Positions 9,965-19,970 of a stretch of 64,000 nt of DNA are shown in pieces. This stretch comes from Gambelia wislizenii (lineage: Eukaryota; Chordata; Lepidosauria; Squamata; Crotaphytidae). The stretch covers positions 76,518,001 to 76,582,000 of the forward strand of contig JAUMIR010000003.1 in NCBI GenBank assembly GCA_030847615.1. Direction: 5' to 3'. The translations under genes were made by a program, and so were the position numbers. Under the pieces are notes generated by a model, which was not told the DNA's origin, searched no databases, and was given only the letters and a program-made list of their open reading frames with translations. Numbering within the stretch: the stretch's first letter is position 1; every line of letters begins with the position of its first letter.

Positions 9965-12072
9965 CTGAGAATAAGAAAGAGAACAAAGAACCAGGGTTCC
10001 ATTAAAAAGAAAATATAAGTACTAGATGAAATTAAAATACATTAGCTATTACACAAATTTTAGATGATAAATCCAGTTTGTGTTGTAGGGAAGGAGTAGG
10101 AAGGAGGAAATAAACTCTTGTTTGTTTTTATTTTGGGTCAAGCTGGTTTTTGGGCTGATCTTAAAGGAAACTATATGGTTAACATAATAAACAAGTTATA
10201 TCAACAGAAACAATGATAAAAGGTTACACTGTATTGTTACACTGTATTGCAACTGAGACAGAAGACAAAAAATATGTGAGGGAAAACATGGTGTGGTATT
10301 ACCAAACCCACTGATTCTTTGACAGAAGTTAAATGTCTGATTCCACATATCGTGTTCTCAGTCAGTTTCTTTCTATGTAGAAGGAAAAGGAAGATACTCT
10401 TGCTTCTGTGTATGTAGATGGAAAGAGACAATACTTCTGACCCTATGCAATAAGATGAGCTCCCATCAAAACCATGCTCCCTAATTTACTATGTTGCAAA
10501 CATTTAGAGAGAACCAACAACAACCACACTTTGGTGTTGTCTATACGGCAAAAATATTCCTCACAGAATTTGAGGAGAATATGATTTGTCTTAATGAGAT
10601 TCCATATCAATCCGCCATATTCTGGAGGAGAGGGGGCAAAAATGCCAAAAAACTTTGCAGGAAAAGCCTTTGCAGCTTTTCCCGAAGTTTTTAAATGCAT
10701 ATTCTCACTTGTTGGGACAACCGATTTGCAATGGTGTGCATTCCTGATAAGAGTGGAAGTGAAAAGCTGATTGGTTAGATGTGTGCAAGGGGCGGAGCTT
10801 GCTAACAAGTCACGCGCCTGAAGCTGACATGTTGGATTTTTGCTGGATTTAGCAACTGTGAACTGAGGCAATCAAACAGTCTTTCCCCCCTATTTTTAAA
10901 AGAGGAATATCGCACTTCTGCACCTTGGATATGCTTTTAAAAAATACTGTTTGGTGGTGACAACTGGCGACACCCCTCCCCCGCAAGTAATTCACTCATG
11001 CCAGCCATTTGATTCATAGGAATACATGTTTGAACAACGAATGCAGATAGCTTTGCATGTCTGCAATCTTGCCAAAAAACCATTAAGCTGCTGCAAATTG
11101 ATATCAGTGCGCATCGATCCACATTATTTTGCCTCATATAGACAATACAATTCTACAATTCATACGTATTACCCTTGTATCATCTGCCATCAACAAGGGC
11201 TTTGCCATAAATCCAGTGCTGCACCAACAATGCTTGGATATGGGAAATTCTAGATTCAAATCTCTGCGTAGCCATATAATGCTCACTGGATGGAGCATTT
11301 GCCATGAGTCCCCTTAGAGTCACAAAGACTGTCTTTGAAGATAAGAAATAAAGCATTTCCCAGTAAGATGCATTTTGTGTCCTTCTCCTCATTCCAAAAC
11401 AAAGAGGACTAAGAAGGGGAAAGGGTGTTTGTTAGTGTGGTAGAAAAAAAATGTTTTGGAGTATAAGTTACAGGTGCAAAAGCTGAAATGATGAGGGCTG
11501 TGGCATATGCATTTGCAGTAAGCAAATATGTTGACTGTACACTGAAGCCAAATTTAAAATCAGGACAGGTGATTTTTCATTTCTATGCAGAAAAATATTT
11601 TTATCTTATATTGCAGCTGAGTCTCCTCCTCCATTTTGAAAGCAGGCCATTCTCTTCTCCTTTCCTCTAAACCATTAGCAAACATCTTGATGAGCATGCA
11701 ACAAAAAGTGCTCAAAAATGAAGACAGCTTCTTGTTTAGTAAGACTTAGGTTTTTATTACTGGCAGAAGATGTAGTGAAAAGTGTGTATGAACTGGGATG
11801 GCTCTACAGTAATGAACTGAGATGGATAACTGTTTGCCAGTACAAAGTGAAATTATGGTACATCATTCTGCTTGGGATTTGTGTTCTAGGTTTCTCATTA
11901 AACCAAGGGTTTCTTCTTCTTTGGCTCAGCTTCATCCTTTCTCATTCGCTGTTCTGCACTTCTGGAGCTACCCCCCTGAATATTTGCAGACTGCTCCCTC
12001 CCTCACTATTTTAAAACCCCAATGGAAAAATGTCTTGTTTTCCAAAGCTTTTGGAGGTTTGTTTGTTATACT
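9965..12072. other. BTRC intron, mostly unassigned
   Basis: About 10510-11230 has moderate G+C and scattered CpGs unlike the flanking AT-rich DNA, but no gene could be recognised. About 11244-11330 (attcaaatctctgcgtagcc...gctcactgg) looks like a SINE B box and core fragment. The rest shows nothing I can name. Confidence 0.4.
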
Positions 12073-12245
12073 GCCTCTTCTTCTCTCCCTCTAAGGCCAG
12101 AGCAGTGGCAGTTGGGATGGAGGGAAGGCCTTTCATCTGCTGGTGGGTCCAGCCACGATGGAGCTGTGCCTGCCTCTTCCCTCCCTCTAAGATTAAAGCA
12201 GTGGCAGTTGGAATGGAGGGAGGCTCTTTTGTCTACTACTGAGGT
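12073..12245 (+). repeat. Tandem pair of ~80-100-bp units
   Basis: Two adjacent units both carry gcagtggcagttggratggagg and a ctctccctctaagg-like start. The same unit is at 8041-8150. The second copy is shorter and more diverged. Confidence 0.65.
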
Positions 12246-12248
12246 TTA

Positions 12249-12507
12249 ATGTTTTATTATCTTGTATATTTTGATGCGTATTTGTCACTTTGCTTTATTT
12301 ATATTGTACTGTTTTTTGTACTATACCTAGATAATCTGTTTTGTACTTGTATTGTATGGTTTTATATTTTCATTAATCCATCCTTTCCCTATATGTGCAT
12401 GTGTGTGTATGTTTTAGATGATTCACCTTTGGCAGGCCTGGCTGTTTTGCTTGTAAAGCACTGTGTACACTGATGTCACTATACAAATAAATGACGACAA
12501 CAACAAC
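12249..12507 (+). mobile_element. LINE 3' end with (CAA/TAA)n tail
   Basis: T-rich 3' UTR-like DNA ends in ttgtaaagcactgtgtacac, tgatgtcactatacaaataa and a (GACAACAACAAC/AATAATAAT) tail. This is the typical simple-repeat tail of L2-clade LINEs. No coding part is attached apart from the repeat units just upstream. Confidence 0.5.
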
Positions 12508-12599
12508 AACAATAATAATCATGGCAAACCCTTCAAAATGATAACAGGTTCTGGGTTGAGGCTATATAATAAATCTGGACTGGGATTTGGCATTATAGC

Positions 12600-12725
12600 A
12601 ATAGAATTTATATTTCTATACCACTTATCAGTACAAAACACTCCCTAAGTGGTTTACAATGTGTTAGGTAATTGCCCCCAACAAGCTGGGTACTCATTTC
12701 ACATGGATTTCACACACAAAAACCC
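12600..12725 (-). mobile_element. tRNA-SINE 3' part, antisense
   Basis: Ctataccacttatcagt...ctccctaagtggtttacaat...ttgcccccaacaagctgggtactcatttcac is the reverse of the 3' body of a SINE like that at 46082-46352 (which reads gagtacccagtttgtggggg on the plus strand). The tRNA head is missing. Confidence 0.5.
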
Positions 12726-13659
12726 AGGGCTAAGTAGGAAAACAAGAAGCAGGTAGATCAAAGGCAAGCTTGCCTCAAAAAGAAGAACCAAAGTTCTGGG
12801 ATCAGAGGAGAGACATGCCCTGGAAAGGCCCATCTGACCACATCTGCCCCAGAAAGGGCTGTCCGGAAGCCTTTGCTGAAGAAGGTGTTCCTAACCTCCC
12901 AAGCCTCTCAAAGCACCCAGTGCTCAGATTTCTGATAAGGATCTGGACACAGCAGTCTAAGCACAGATGGTATTCTAAGAAACGTACACATCTTTAAGAT
13001 GACAATACAGCTTACAGTTCATTATAAAAAAGCACCATACTTCCAGAATCGAAAAACAAAGAAAGCAGAACATTATGGATAAGGATATATGGGAAGAATT
13101 AGTTCTCTGTGAATCTTTAAATGTTAATTTGATCCTCTGCAATAAGCACTGTTGACAGATACTAAGATAAAACACATGGTATAAAAGAAGGAATATGAGA
13201 TGTGCACACTGCATACGGCAAGACAAATAGTGAGAACTATAGGAGCAATGGAAAATTATAGAAAAGGAGGTTTGATCATTACTGGACTAGATTTCCACAT
13301 TGGCTGATTAAAAGCAAACCCTACACACATTCTCCTTATCTCAGAGAGATATTGATCAGAAGAACTTGTGACTACTTAATAGAAGTTGTATGTTATTGCT
13401 GTTTTTGCAAGACCTGAAATTTCAATATTTTTTCACCTTTGATTATTACTGTTATTTGTTCTTTTGAAGTGTGAAACCTCCCTTGTAAAAAGTCAAAGAC
13501 ATGGCTTTCTTTTCTTAAAAACATTCCAGGCATGTTACTTGCTCAGAGGAGATTTGGATCTGCCAGAGTAAGGAATTTCCAATTTTCTAACCTTCTGAAT
13601 AAAAGTCAGTTTGGAGTGGACAGGAAAGAGAGAGTAGATAGCTGTTCTGCATTACTCAC
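12726..13659. other. BTRC intron, nothing recognised
   Basis: AT-rich, with no repeat or coding signal that I can support. Confidence 0.5.
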
Positions 13660-13770
13660 CCATCATAGGCTCCGCTTACTATCCTCTTACTATCAAAGCG
13701 AATGCATCTCACCAGCTCCTCATGGCCTTCCAGGACTCGCAAGCAAGCTCCACACTCAATGTCCCATAAC
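13660..13770 (-). CDS. BTRC: BTRC exon, WD40 repeat 6
   Basis: After a cttctgccag acceptor the minus strand completes Arg (AG|G) and reads [36 protein letters not shown] and two bases of Gly, followed by gtgagt. It corresponds to human beta-TrCP1 residues 453-490. Arg474 (in ELVRCIRF) and Tyr488 (in GAYDG), both known from structural work to contact the phosphodegron, are conserved. One substitution against the human protein as I recall it is FDNKR to FDSKR (Asn480Ser). At 111 bp it keeps the frame. The DIRS element lies 361 bp upstream of the acceptor, within the preceding 11.2-kb intron. Confidence 0.97.
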
Positions 13771-14130
13771 CTGGCAGAAGATAAGATAAGCAATCATCAT
13801 TAAATAATTGTTTTAAAATTCTATACTTGCCTATTTAACCTAGGGGAGGGAAGACTATTAAATCTTAATTTTCCTTCTACATCAGTGTTTACACTAAGAA
13901 AATCATGATTCTTAATGTGAAACCCCACTGTTTTTCATTTCTAACAAAGCCAGGTACAGCAGTCATGTTCCTCAATCACTGCTTGAACGCTGTTTTGGAC
14001 AAGACTTCATCCTTGTTGGAAGCCAGCTTTGCTACTGGAAGAAGACTCAGGTGGTTTCTGGAAACATATTTTTCAAGTAATGTCTTCAGTTTCTGAGAGG
14101 AAACCTGCCACAGTCAACTGTACCTTGGTA
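13771..14130. other. Intron between BTRC acceptor and DIRS element
   Basis: 360 bp of AT-rich intron holding the polypyrimidine tract and branch region of the 13770 acceptor. No feature is recognised beyond that. Confidence 0.5.
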
Positions 14131-14202
14131 AGGACAGGTTGCTTACCTGTAACCATAGATCTTCGAGTGGTCTTCTGTGAATTCACACAGTTGGGTTTAT
14201 TC

Positions 14203-14216
14203 CTGCGCCTGCGCAG
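14203..14216. promoter_or_regulatory. NRF1-like GC palindrome in DIRS terminal repeat
   Basis: Ctgcgcctgcgcag resembles the NRF1 site (two GCGC half-sites), with one base off the usual TGCGCATGCGCA centre. The inverted repeat places the same site at the other end (about 20331-20344). Inference from motif only. Confidence 0.35.
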
Positions 14217-14299
14217 TGCTTACGGAACCTTCTAGCATCGCTAGGCAGAATGTGCATTGATACATTTTTGGCGGTAACTCCGCCTACCATAACGGTCCC

Positions 14300-14307
14300 T
14301 TAAAAGG
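14300..14307 (+). promoter_or_regulatory. Possible TATA-like box in DIRS 3' terminal repeat
   Basis: TTAAAAGG lies where the second DIRS copy has a canonical TATATAAGG (62656-62664). Because the repeat is inverted, this copy would direct transcription rightward, antisense to the element's genes. Confidence 0.4.
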
Positions 14308-14415
14308 CTCTCCCGCCTAAATCCCCTCAGTTCCTTGAATGACGCCGCAATTAGCAGCATCAGGAACATTAAGCAATCGTGCATTAGAAGGACATAGAGG
14401 GGAGGAAGGGCGGGT

Positions 14416-14510
14416 CTGTGTGAATTCACAGAAGACCACTCGAAGATCTATGGTTACAGGTAAGCAACCTGTCCATCTTCTTCGTGGTCTCTGTGAATCA
14501 CACAGTTGGG
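14416..14510. other. DIRS internal complementary region
   Basis: Bases about 14416-14474 (gtgtgaattcacagaagacc...gtaagcaacctgtcc) are the exact reverse complement of the element's left end (14132-14190). Directly joined, atcttcttcgtggtctctgt onwards (14475-14510) is the reverse complement of the right end (20386-20351). The block is therefore a fused copy of both outer ends, the defining DIRS structure, which acts as template to join and complete the ends during circular replication. It also fixes the element boundaries at about 14132 and 20386. Confidence 0.93.
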
Positions 14511-14604
14511 TAGATTAGCAAGCTTCCCCAATGGAGGAGGGTATGTCCTGTATGTATGTAGACGAGGACCCCTCATTTTAGCCTTGAAAGGGATTCCCCA
14601 CAAG

Positions 14605-14623
14605 TTTTTTTTTTTTTTTTTTT
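14605..14623. repeat. Poly-T tract inside DIRS
   Basis: About 19 consecutive T between the recombinase gene and the internal complementary region, that is poly-A in the element's sense direction. Confidence 0.9.
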
Positions 14624-14707
14624 GCACATTCCGCAATACTGACTCATTCTCACCAAAATTCTAACAGCAATGGATCTGGTAAACATGACTATAATTATTA
14701 CACTCAC

Positions 14708-15775
14708 TTATTGAATGGAAGACAAAAGCACAGCCCTCCCAAATGCAGCCTCGTTCCTAGAACGAGAGTCCAGTCTGTAGTGTGAAATAAATGTCAATGG
14801 TGAAGACCAGGTTGCAGCACGGCAGACGTCCTCTAGGGGCACCCCCGAGAGGAATGCAGTCGAAGCCGAGACAGCTCTTGTAGAGTGCCCACGAATCCGT
14901 GGAGGCAGAGGCTTCTTGGCCAGTTCGTAGCAGAGCGCGATGGTCGAAGTAACCCACTTCGAGAGACGCTGCGGCGAGATCGGAGCACCCCGCTTAGAGT
15001 CAGAGTAAGAGACAAAGAGTTGGGGTGATTGTCGAAACGGAGCAGTCCGTTGTATGTAGAAAGCAAGCGCCCTCCGCACATCCATCGAGTGGAGGGTACG
15101 CTCGAATTCGTCCTTCGGATCCTGCATTAAAGCAGGCAGAACGATTGGCTGGTTAAGATGAAAACTGGAGACTACTTTAGGAAGAAAGGAAATGTCAGGT
15201 CTCAGAACCACCTTATGCTTATGGAAGGAGAGATATGGATGATCCGATCGGAGGGCGCAAAGTTCCCCAGCCCGACGAGCGGAGGTGATGGCTACCAGGA
15301 AGGCCGTCTTCCAGGTTAGCAGGCGGAGGTCGGTCGAAGCCATAGGTTCGAAGGGGCGTCTTACCAGCTGAGAGAGGACGAGTTCAAGGCTCCACGATGG
15401 CACGGGATCGAGCACGGGAGGATGGAGGTTCATGTATCCCTTCAGGAACCTTTTCACTGTCGGATCCTGGAAAGGAGATGGTCGGTTCCTAGCCTGAAAC
15501 TCAACAGAGATAGCTGCCAAATAGACACGAAGAGACGAAATTGAAAGCCCGGCTTTCGAGAGTTCTAAGAGGAATTGGAGGACCGTCGGCACCGAGCAGG
15601 ACTCAATGGTTAGTCCTTTGTCCGCAAGGAACCGTTGAAATCGATTCAACTTGTAGAGGTAGGCCTTCCGAGTGGAAGGTTTTCTCGCCGCATCAATCAC
15701 TGCCTGCACCTCAGGAGGGAGTAGAGACGGAGGAACAGACTGAGGAAGGACGGCGATCACGGACGGATTCTCCAT
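14708..15775 (-). CDS. DIRS tyrosine recombinase (integrase)
   Basis: This 355-residue phage-integrase-type recombinase inserts the element's circular DNA copy into the host genome. The N-terminal SAM-like DNA-binding half includes STRKAYLYKLNRFQRFLADK (about 34-53). The catalytic half has Arg168 in TSARRAGELCAL, His297 and Arg300 in IRGHSTRAVSAS, and the nucleophile Tyr333 in FISHYRLD, so the full R-H-R-Y set is intact. The ATG at 15775-15773 lies 19 bases inside the end of the RT frame, an overlapping arrangement usual in DIRS elements. It ends with a stop shortly before a poly-T tract and the internal complementary region. No stop or frameshift interrupts it. Family assignment is firm; activity is inferred only from intact residues. 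Confidence 0.95.
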   Translation of the reverse strand: MENPSVIAVLPQSVPPSLLPPEVQAVIDAARKPSTRKAYLYKLNRFQRFLADKGLTIESCSVPTVLQFLLELSKAGLSISSLRVYLAAISVEFQARNRPSPFQDPTVKRFLKGYMNLHPPVLDPVPSWSLELVLSQLVRRPFEPMASTDLRLLTWKTAFLVAITSARRAGELCALRSDHPYLSFHKHKVVLRPDISFLPKVVSSFHLNQPIVLPALMQDPKDEFERTLHSMDVRRALAFYIQRTAPFRQSPQLFVSYSDSKRGAPISPQRLSKWVTSTIALCYELAKKPLPPRIRGHSTRAVSASTAFLSGVPLEDVCRAATWSSPLTFISHYRLDSRSRNEAAFGRAVLLSSIQ

Positions 15776-17622
15776 GCCGTCAGGTGAAGAGAGTCGAGGT
15801 CTGGATGTCTCACCCTGCCTTGGTGGGTGGTCAATAGATCCGGCCGTCTCGGGAGGTGGAGGTAGTGCCTGTCAGAGAGTAGAAGCAGTGGAGCAAACCA
15901 CGGTTGTCGAGGCCACCAAGGCGTGATGAGAATCGCATCCGCTCGGTCTCGGCGAAGCTTGGCGATGACCCTTGTCAGAAGCGGGATCGGGGGGAAGAGA
16001 TACAGGAGCGGGCCGTTCCATCGGTACAGGAACGCATCTCCCCTCGAATCCCTGTGTTGCACTCTGGAGCAGAACTGGTTGCACTGTTTGTTCTGTGCAG
16101 TTGCGAACACATCTATCAGAGGGGTCCCCCAACGAAGGAAAAGGTCGGACGCTACGTGCCGATGAAGCATCCACTCGTGGACGTTGGAACTGGAACGGCT
16201 CAGTCCGTCTGCAAGAGTGTTCTCGTCCCCCGGAAGATGGATGCACTGCAGGAAGACGTTCCTTTCCACACACCAATCCCAAATTTGTAGTGTGAGTTGA
16301 AGGAGCTGAGGGGACCTGGTACCCCCTTGCTTGTTCAAATAATACATCACGGACGTGTTGTCTGTGAGAAGAAGGACCGTCCTGTTCCTCACCATGACCT
16401 CGAAGGAGCGAAGAGCTTTCTGGACCGCCAGAAGTTCGAGAACATTGATGTGTAGCAGTTTCTCGTTGTCGGACCAAACATCCTGAATTGTGTGGGATCC
16501 GAGGTGGGCACCCCATCCCTGTAGCGAGGCATCCGTCGCGATGGAGACGCTCGGCTGAGGGGACTCGAATGGGAGGCCTGAGAGGACATTGTTCGGGTCC
16601 AACCACCAGTTCAGGGACCGTTGGACGTAGCGAGGCATGGTGAGAAACATGTCCGGTGGGTCGTTGAGGTGATCGAATGCATTGAGGAACCACTGCTGAA
16701 GAGGACGAAACCGAAGCCTGGCCAGAGTAATGACAGATGTGGTGGCTGCCATGTGGCCTAGGAGGACTTGGATGTCGCGTGCTCGGACCCGACGAGATCG
16801 ACGACAAGCATGAATCAGGGATCGTAGGGTGTTGAAGCGGTCCTCTGGCAGATAGGCCGCCGTGGAAATCGAATCCAAGCGGGCACCTATGAATTGGAGC
16901 GTTTGGGATGGGGTTAACTGAGATTTTTCCATGTTGACAACAAGTCCGAGGGTGTGCAATACATTCAGGGTAAAGTCTATGTGTCTGACCAGTTGGAGCC
17001 TCGAGTTCGCTACTAAAAGCCAATCGTCGATGTATGGGAAGACAACGACTCCGTGTTGACGAAGAAAGGCCGCCACTGGTGCCATGCATTTGGTGAAGAC
17101 CCTCGGTGCCGTGGAGAGTCCGAAGGGCAAGACACGAAATTGGTAGGTGTCGGTCCCAATCTGAAACGCCAAGAACCTCCTGTGTGCAGGGTGAATACCT
17201 ATGTGAAAGTAGGCATCCTTGAGATCGATGGATGCAAACCAATCCCCGTGCTGGAGGAGAGGAAGGATGAGGGCAAGAGTGGTCATCCGAAATTTCTTCG
17301 GGGTGATGTACGAGTTCACTCCCCTGAGGTCGAGGATAGGACGGAGGCCTCCGTCCTTCTTCGGTACCAGGAAATACCTGGAGAAGAAGCAGCGGTGAAG
17401 ATGCTCGGGAGGCACAAGTTCGATGGCTCCTTTCTGGAGAAGGGATTGTATCTCCTCGATCAGGGGAGGGGAGGGGGGCGTGGGGTATGTCCGGCCTGTC
17501 GGAGGCAGTTCGTCGAACTCGATCCAGTAGCCCTGTCGTACTATTTGCAGTACCCAGCGGTCCGATGTTATGGAGGACCAGGCCTCCTGGAACAGTGACA
17601 GGCGGCTTCCGAACAGGGGGTT
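15757..17622 (-). CDS. DIRS reverse transcriptase / RNase H
   Basis: The frame encodes a reverse transcriptase with FLVPKKDGGLRPILDLRGVN, the first catalytic block DLKDAYFHIGIHP, LPFGLSTAPRVF and the active site FPYIDDWLL (YIDD, the DIRS form of YxDD). RNase H follows with ATDASLQGWGAHLG, the Glu in NVLELLAVQKAL, and LLTDNTSVMYYLNKQGG. The C-terminal ~130 residues (DVFATAQNKQ, ITPWWPRQPWF) match the post-RNase H domain of DIRS proteins. The first start-like codon is a GTG at 17415, already inside the RT domain. The open frame runs upstream through SDRWVLQIVRQGYWIEFDEL into the end of gag (to about 17795) with no ATG. I placed the left limit after a splice-acceptor-like tttctttcag (17632-17623). 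The true start could differ. Confidence 0.9.
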   Translation of the reverse strand, partial: NPLFGSRLSLFQEAWSSITSDRWVLQIVRQGYWIEFDELPPTGRTYPTPPSPPLIEEIQSLLQKGAIELVPPEHLHRCFFSRYFLVPKKDGGLRPILDLRGVNSYITPKKFRMTTLALILPLLQHGDWFASIDLKDAYFHIGIHPAHRRFLAFQIGTDTYQFRVLPFGLSTAPRVFTKCMAPVAAFLRQHGVVVFPYIDDWLLVANSRLQLVRHIDFTLNVLHTLGLVVNMEKSQLTPSQTLQFIGARLDSISTAAYLPEDRFNTLRSLIHACRRSRRVRARDIQVLLGHMAATTSVITLARLRFRPLQQWFLNAFDHLNDPPDMFLTMPRYVQRSLNWWLDPNNVLSGLPFESPQPSVSIATDASLQGWGAHLGSHTIQDVWSDNEKLLHINVLELLAVQKALRSFEVMVRNRTVLLLTDNTSVMYYLNKQGGTRSPQLLQLTLQIWDWCVERNVFLQCIHLPGDENTLADGLSRSSSNVHEWMLHRHVASDLFLRWGTPLIDVFATAQNKQCNQFCSRVQHRDSRGDAFLYRWNGPLLYLFPPIPLLTRVIAKLRRDRADAILITPWWPRQPWFAPLLLLSDRHYLHLPRRPDLLTTHQGRVRHPDLDSLHLTAWRIRP

Positions 17623-17660
17623 CTGAAAGAAAATGCAAACATCAAAATAAGGCTGCGCAA

Positions 17661-19970
17661 TTAAAACCTTTTTCTGCCCTGGTCCTTGGGCCTGTGTTTG
17701 GACGGCACTCGGTACCGTGATGTGGAACCCTGACTCCTCACCGAGGAAGTAGAGGAGGTCGGTTGATGAAACCGAGAACGCCTGGAGGTCTGCGGGGTAC
17801 TATCTCTCCGGTATGGTTGGCTAAGGGAGTAGGTGCTCCAACCCGAGCGGTGTCTAGGGCGATACGCAGAAGACGAGGCTGATGGCATACCATATTTTCT
17901 GGCAGTCGTCCTCATCTTCTGCGTAAATTCAAGTTTTTCGTCCGTCGACGCATTGAAAAGGCCTGTGGTATCAAATGGCATATCTTCAATGGTGGCAGCC
18001 GCTTGGGGTGAGAGTCCTGACGATCGGAGCCACGCGTGACGCCTTAAGGCAATGGAGCCCGCCACAGTCTTAGCTGCGCAGTCAGCGACATGCCTCGCAG
18101 AATTCATCTGCTGGCCGGCCAGAAGCTGGGCTTCAGATTGGATAGCCTCTGCTAGTCGTTTCCTTTCGTCAGGCAGGTCCTGGATGAGGGGCAGCATTCT
18201 CTCCCACAACACCTGTTGATAAGCCCCCATACAAGCCGCATAGTTGGCAATACGAAAGCTCAGTCCAGCGGCAGAGTACAACTTTTTACCAATGATGTCC
18301 AGTTTTCTACCCTCGGTGTCAGGAGGGGTGGACTGGGGACGACGTTGCCTCCGAGGCTGGGCTGCCTCTACGACGACCGAGTTGGGCTTAGGGTGTTCCC
18401 TGAGCCAATCAATACCGTCCCCAGAGACACGATAAAGCCTGTCAATCCGCTTCGAGGTTGAAGGGATAGAGGACGGGTTCTCCCAGGAGTTCTGCGTCAG
18501 TTTTGAGAGGGATGGCAGGACCGGGATACTGGCAGTTGGAGGTGCCTTCGATTTGATTCTTTGATAAATCGGATCCACCGGCTCTGTCTCCTTCTCCGTG
18601 ACCTTCAGCTCAAGGGCGTGAGACATCCTGATGACTTGCTCCGCAAAGGAGCGGACATCGTCGGTAGGAGACGAGGAGTCCTCATCCAGGAGATCGGGTT
18701 GGGGGGACGGTACATATGGCTGGTATTCTTCGGAAGACTCAGAAGAAACCGAAGAGTCGGACGTCGGAGGCGGAGAGCGGCGTGGGTCCTGAAGCGATGT
18801 CGTGCGTGGTGGCGGAGATGGAGGTAGCGGGGGCAAGGGCCGGAAGGGGGACACTTGGCAGCTAGAGTCCTTGAGCAAAGGTCTAGTTGGTTCTTTTGCA
18901 AAGATGGTACCTTTATCTCCCCCATGGAAGGATAGGCGAGGTGGGGATGAAGCCACAGAATGCAAAACAGCAGCCTCCGAAGTGAGATGAAACACTCGGT
19001 CCCCTGCAGAGATCGAGGTCTGAGGTAAGGGAAACGGAGTAGCAAAGGCTGACTTCGCCATTTCATAGGCGCTGTAGGCATGCTCGTCTCCCCGAGCCCT
19101 GGAGGTTGAAGGCTTAGGTTCATCCAAAAGATGCGGCTCGTCAGAATCCCCTCGACTGGTGGAGGAGTCTCGGAGCAGCTCCGACCTGGAGACGCAGAGA
19201 GTGGGAGAAAGCCCATGGGCATGCTCGACACCGGTAGATTCATCAGCCGAGCCCACCTCTACTTCAACGACCTCAAGGGAAGGAGTCGGAGTCGGTGATT
19301 TAGGATGGGTTTCGGTCCCCTCGTCCCGATCCCGGGAAGGCGTCAGACGTTGCGAGGGAGGTTGAGCCTCCGAAGCAGGTGCAGATGTGGCTGTAGATGG
19401 CACAGGTTCTCGGGCCCGAGAGCGCTCCTTCTCATGTTCCTCACGCAGAGGACGCTTGGCCTTCTTTTTCTTATGGACCTTAGGCTTGGAGCGGTCCGAA
19501 GGCTCTCGGGTGCGGTCTCCATCCCGAGATTCCGCACGGTCCCGAGGACGGTCTCTAGCGCTCTCAGCGCCTGAACCCGAGGCGGCCCGCTGCAAGGCAT
19601 GTTTATGGGAATGGAGAACAGCCTCCGGGTCCGAAGCAACAGAGTGTCTCCTAGACGGGCTTCGGGAGCGTCGGCGCTTGGAAGGTGGTGACTGGGGGGA
19701 CTTTGGGGCGGGTGATCTTCCCCGTTGCGGAACCCCAGTAAATACCGCCGGCGTCGAAGAAGTCGACGGGATGAGGGCCTTCTCATATAAGAAAGACTTT
19801 AGCCTCGAGGAGCGCTGTTTCCTGGCCTGAGGCGTGAAGGCCTTACAATGGACACACGCATCCACGTTGTGCGTTTCTCCCAGGCAGATGAGGCACCGAG
19901 AGTGGCCGTCGGAGCTGGGGAGCTTAGCTTGGCACACAACGCAGCGCTTAAAGCCGGTTTTCGCAGCCAT
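17661..19970 (-). CDS. DIRS Gag-like structural protein
   Basis: A 769-residue protein starting at ATG 19970. The N-terminus carries a Cys/His cluster, C10-x2-C13, His23, C26-x2-C29, His34, C39-x2-C42 (CVVCQAK...CLICLGETH...CVHC), likely a zinc-binding fold. A long Ser/Arg/Pro-rich, charged region follows (about 75-250, for example SKRRRSRSPSRRHS). The C-terminal third holds the conserved capsid-like block: GRKLDIIGKKLYSAAGLSFR, RRHAWLRSSGLSPQ and IEDMPFDTTGLFN. The tail is basic. It would package element RNA, by analogy with other DIRS Gag proteins. It ends at TAA 17663-17661, with the RT frame overlapping in another frame. A homologous, broken gag lies in the copy at 62930-63909. Confidence 0.88.
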   Translation of the reverse strand: MAAKTGFKRCVVCQAKLPSSDGHSRCLICLGETHNVDACVHCKAFTPQARKQRSSRLKSFLYEKALIPSTSSTPAVFTGVPQRGRSPAPKSPQSPPSKRRRSRSPSRRHSVASDPEAVLHSHKHALQRAASGSGAESARDRPRDRAESRDGDRTREPSDRSKPKVHKKKKAKRPLREEHEKERSRAREPVPSTATSAPASEAQPPSQRLTPSRDRDEGTETHPKSPTPTPSLEVVEVEVGSADESTGVEHAHGLSPTLCVSRSELLRDSSTSRGDSDEPHLLDEPKPSTSRARGDEHAYSAYEMAKSAFATPFPLPQTSISAGDRVFHLTSEAAVLHSVASSPPRLSFHGGDKGTIFAKEPTRPLLKDSSCQVSPFRPLPPLPPSPPPRTTSLQDPRRSPPPTSDSSVSSESSEEYQPYVPSPQPDLLDEDSSSPTDDVRSFAEQVIRMSHALELKVTEKETEPVDPIYQRIKSKAPPTASIPVLPSLSKLTQNSWENPSSIPSTSKRIDRLYRVSGDGIDWLREHPKPNSVVVEAAQPRRQRRPQSTPPDTEGRKLDIIGKKLYSAAGLSFRIANYAACMGAYQQVLWERMLPLIQDLPDERKRLAEAIQSEAQLLAGQQMNSARHVADCAAKTVAGSIALRRHAWLRSSGLSPQAAATIEDMPFDTTGLFNASTDEKLEFTQKMRTTARKYGMPSASSSAYRPRHRSGWSTYSLSQPYRRDSTPQTSRRSRFHQPTSSTSSVRSQGSTSRYRVPSKHRPKDQGRKRF

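Larger units (their letters stand above)
14131..14335. repeat. DIRS inverted terminal repeat (3' end of element)
   Basis: From cacacagttgggtttattcc (about 14185) to ctcagttcct (14335) this is the reverse complement of 20211-20360, with essentially no differences seen by eye. The outer ~50 bp (ggacaggttgcttacctgta...) are unique to this end and recur inverted in the internal complementary region. Confidence 0.92.

Noticed and set aside
15872..17638. 588-codon open frame on the minus strand overlapping the RT gene
   Set aside because: It begins with TTG, has a Pro/Ser/Arg-rich shadow composition, and lies in another frame of a clear RT/RNase H gene; its openness follows from the GC-rich codon use of that gene.
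19343..19830. Two 147-codon frames, one on each strand, within gag
   Set aside because: Both are low-complexity Arg/Ser-rich shadows of the gag coding sequence.
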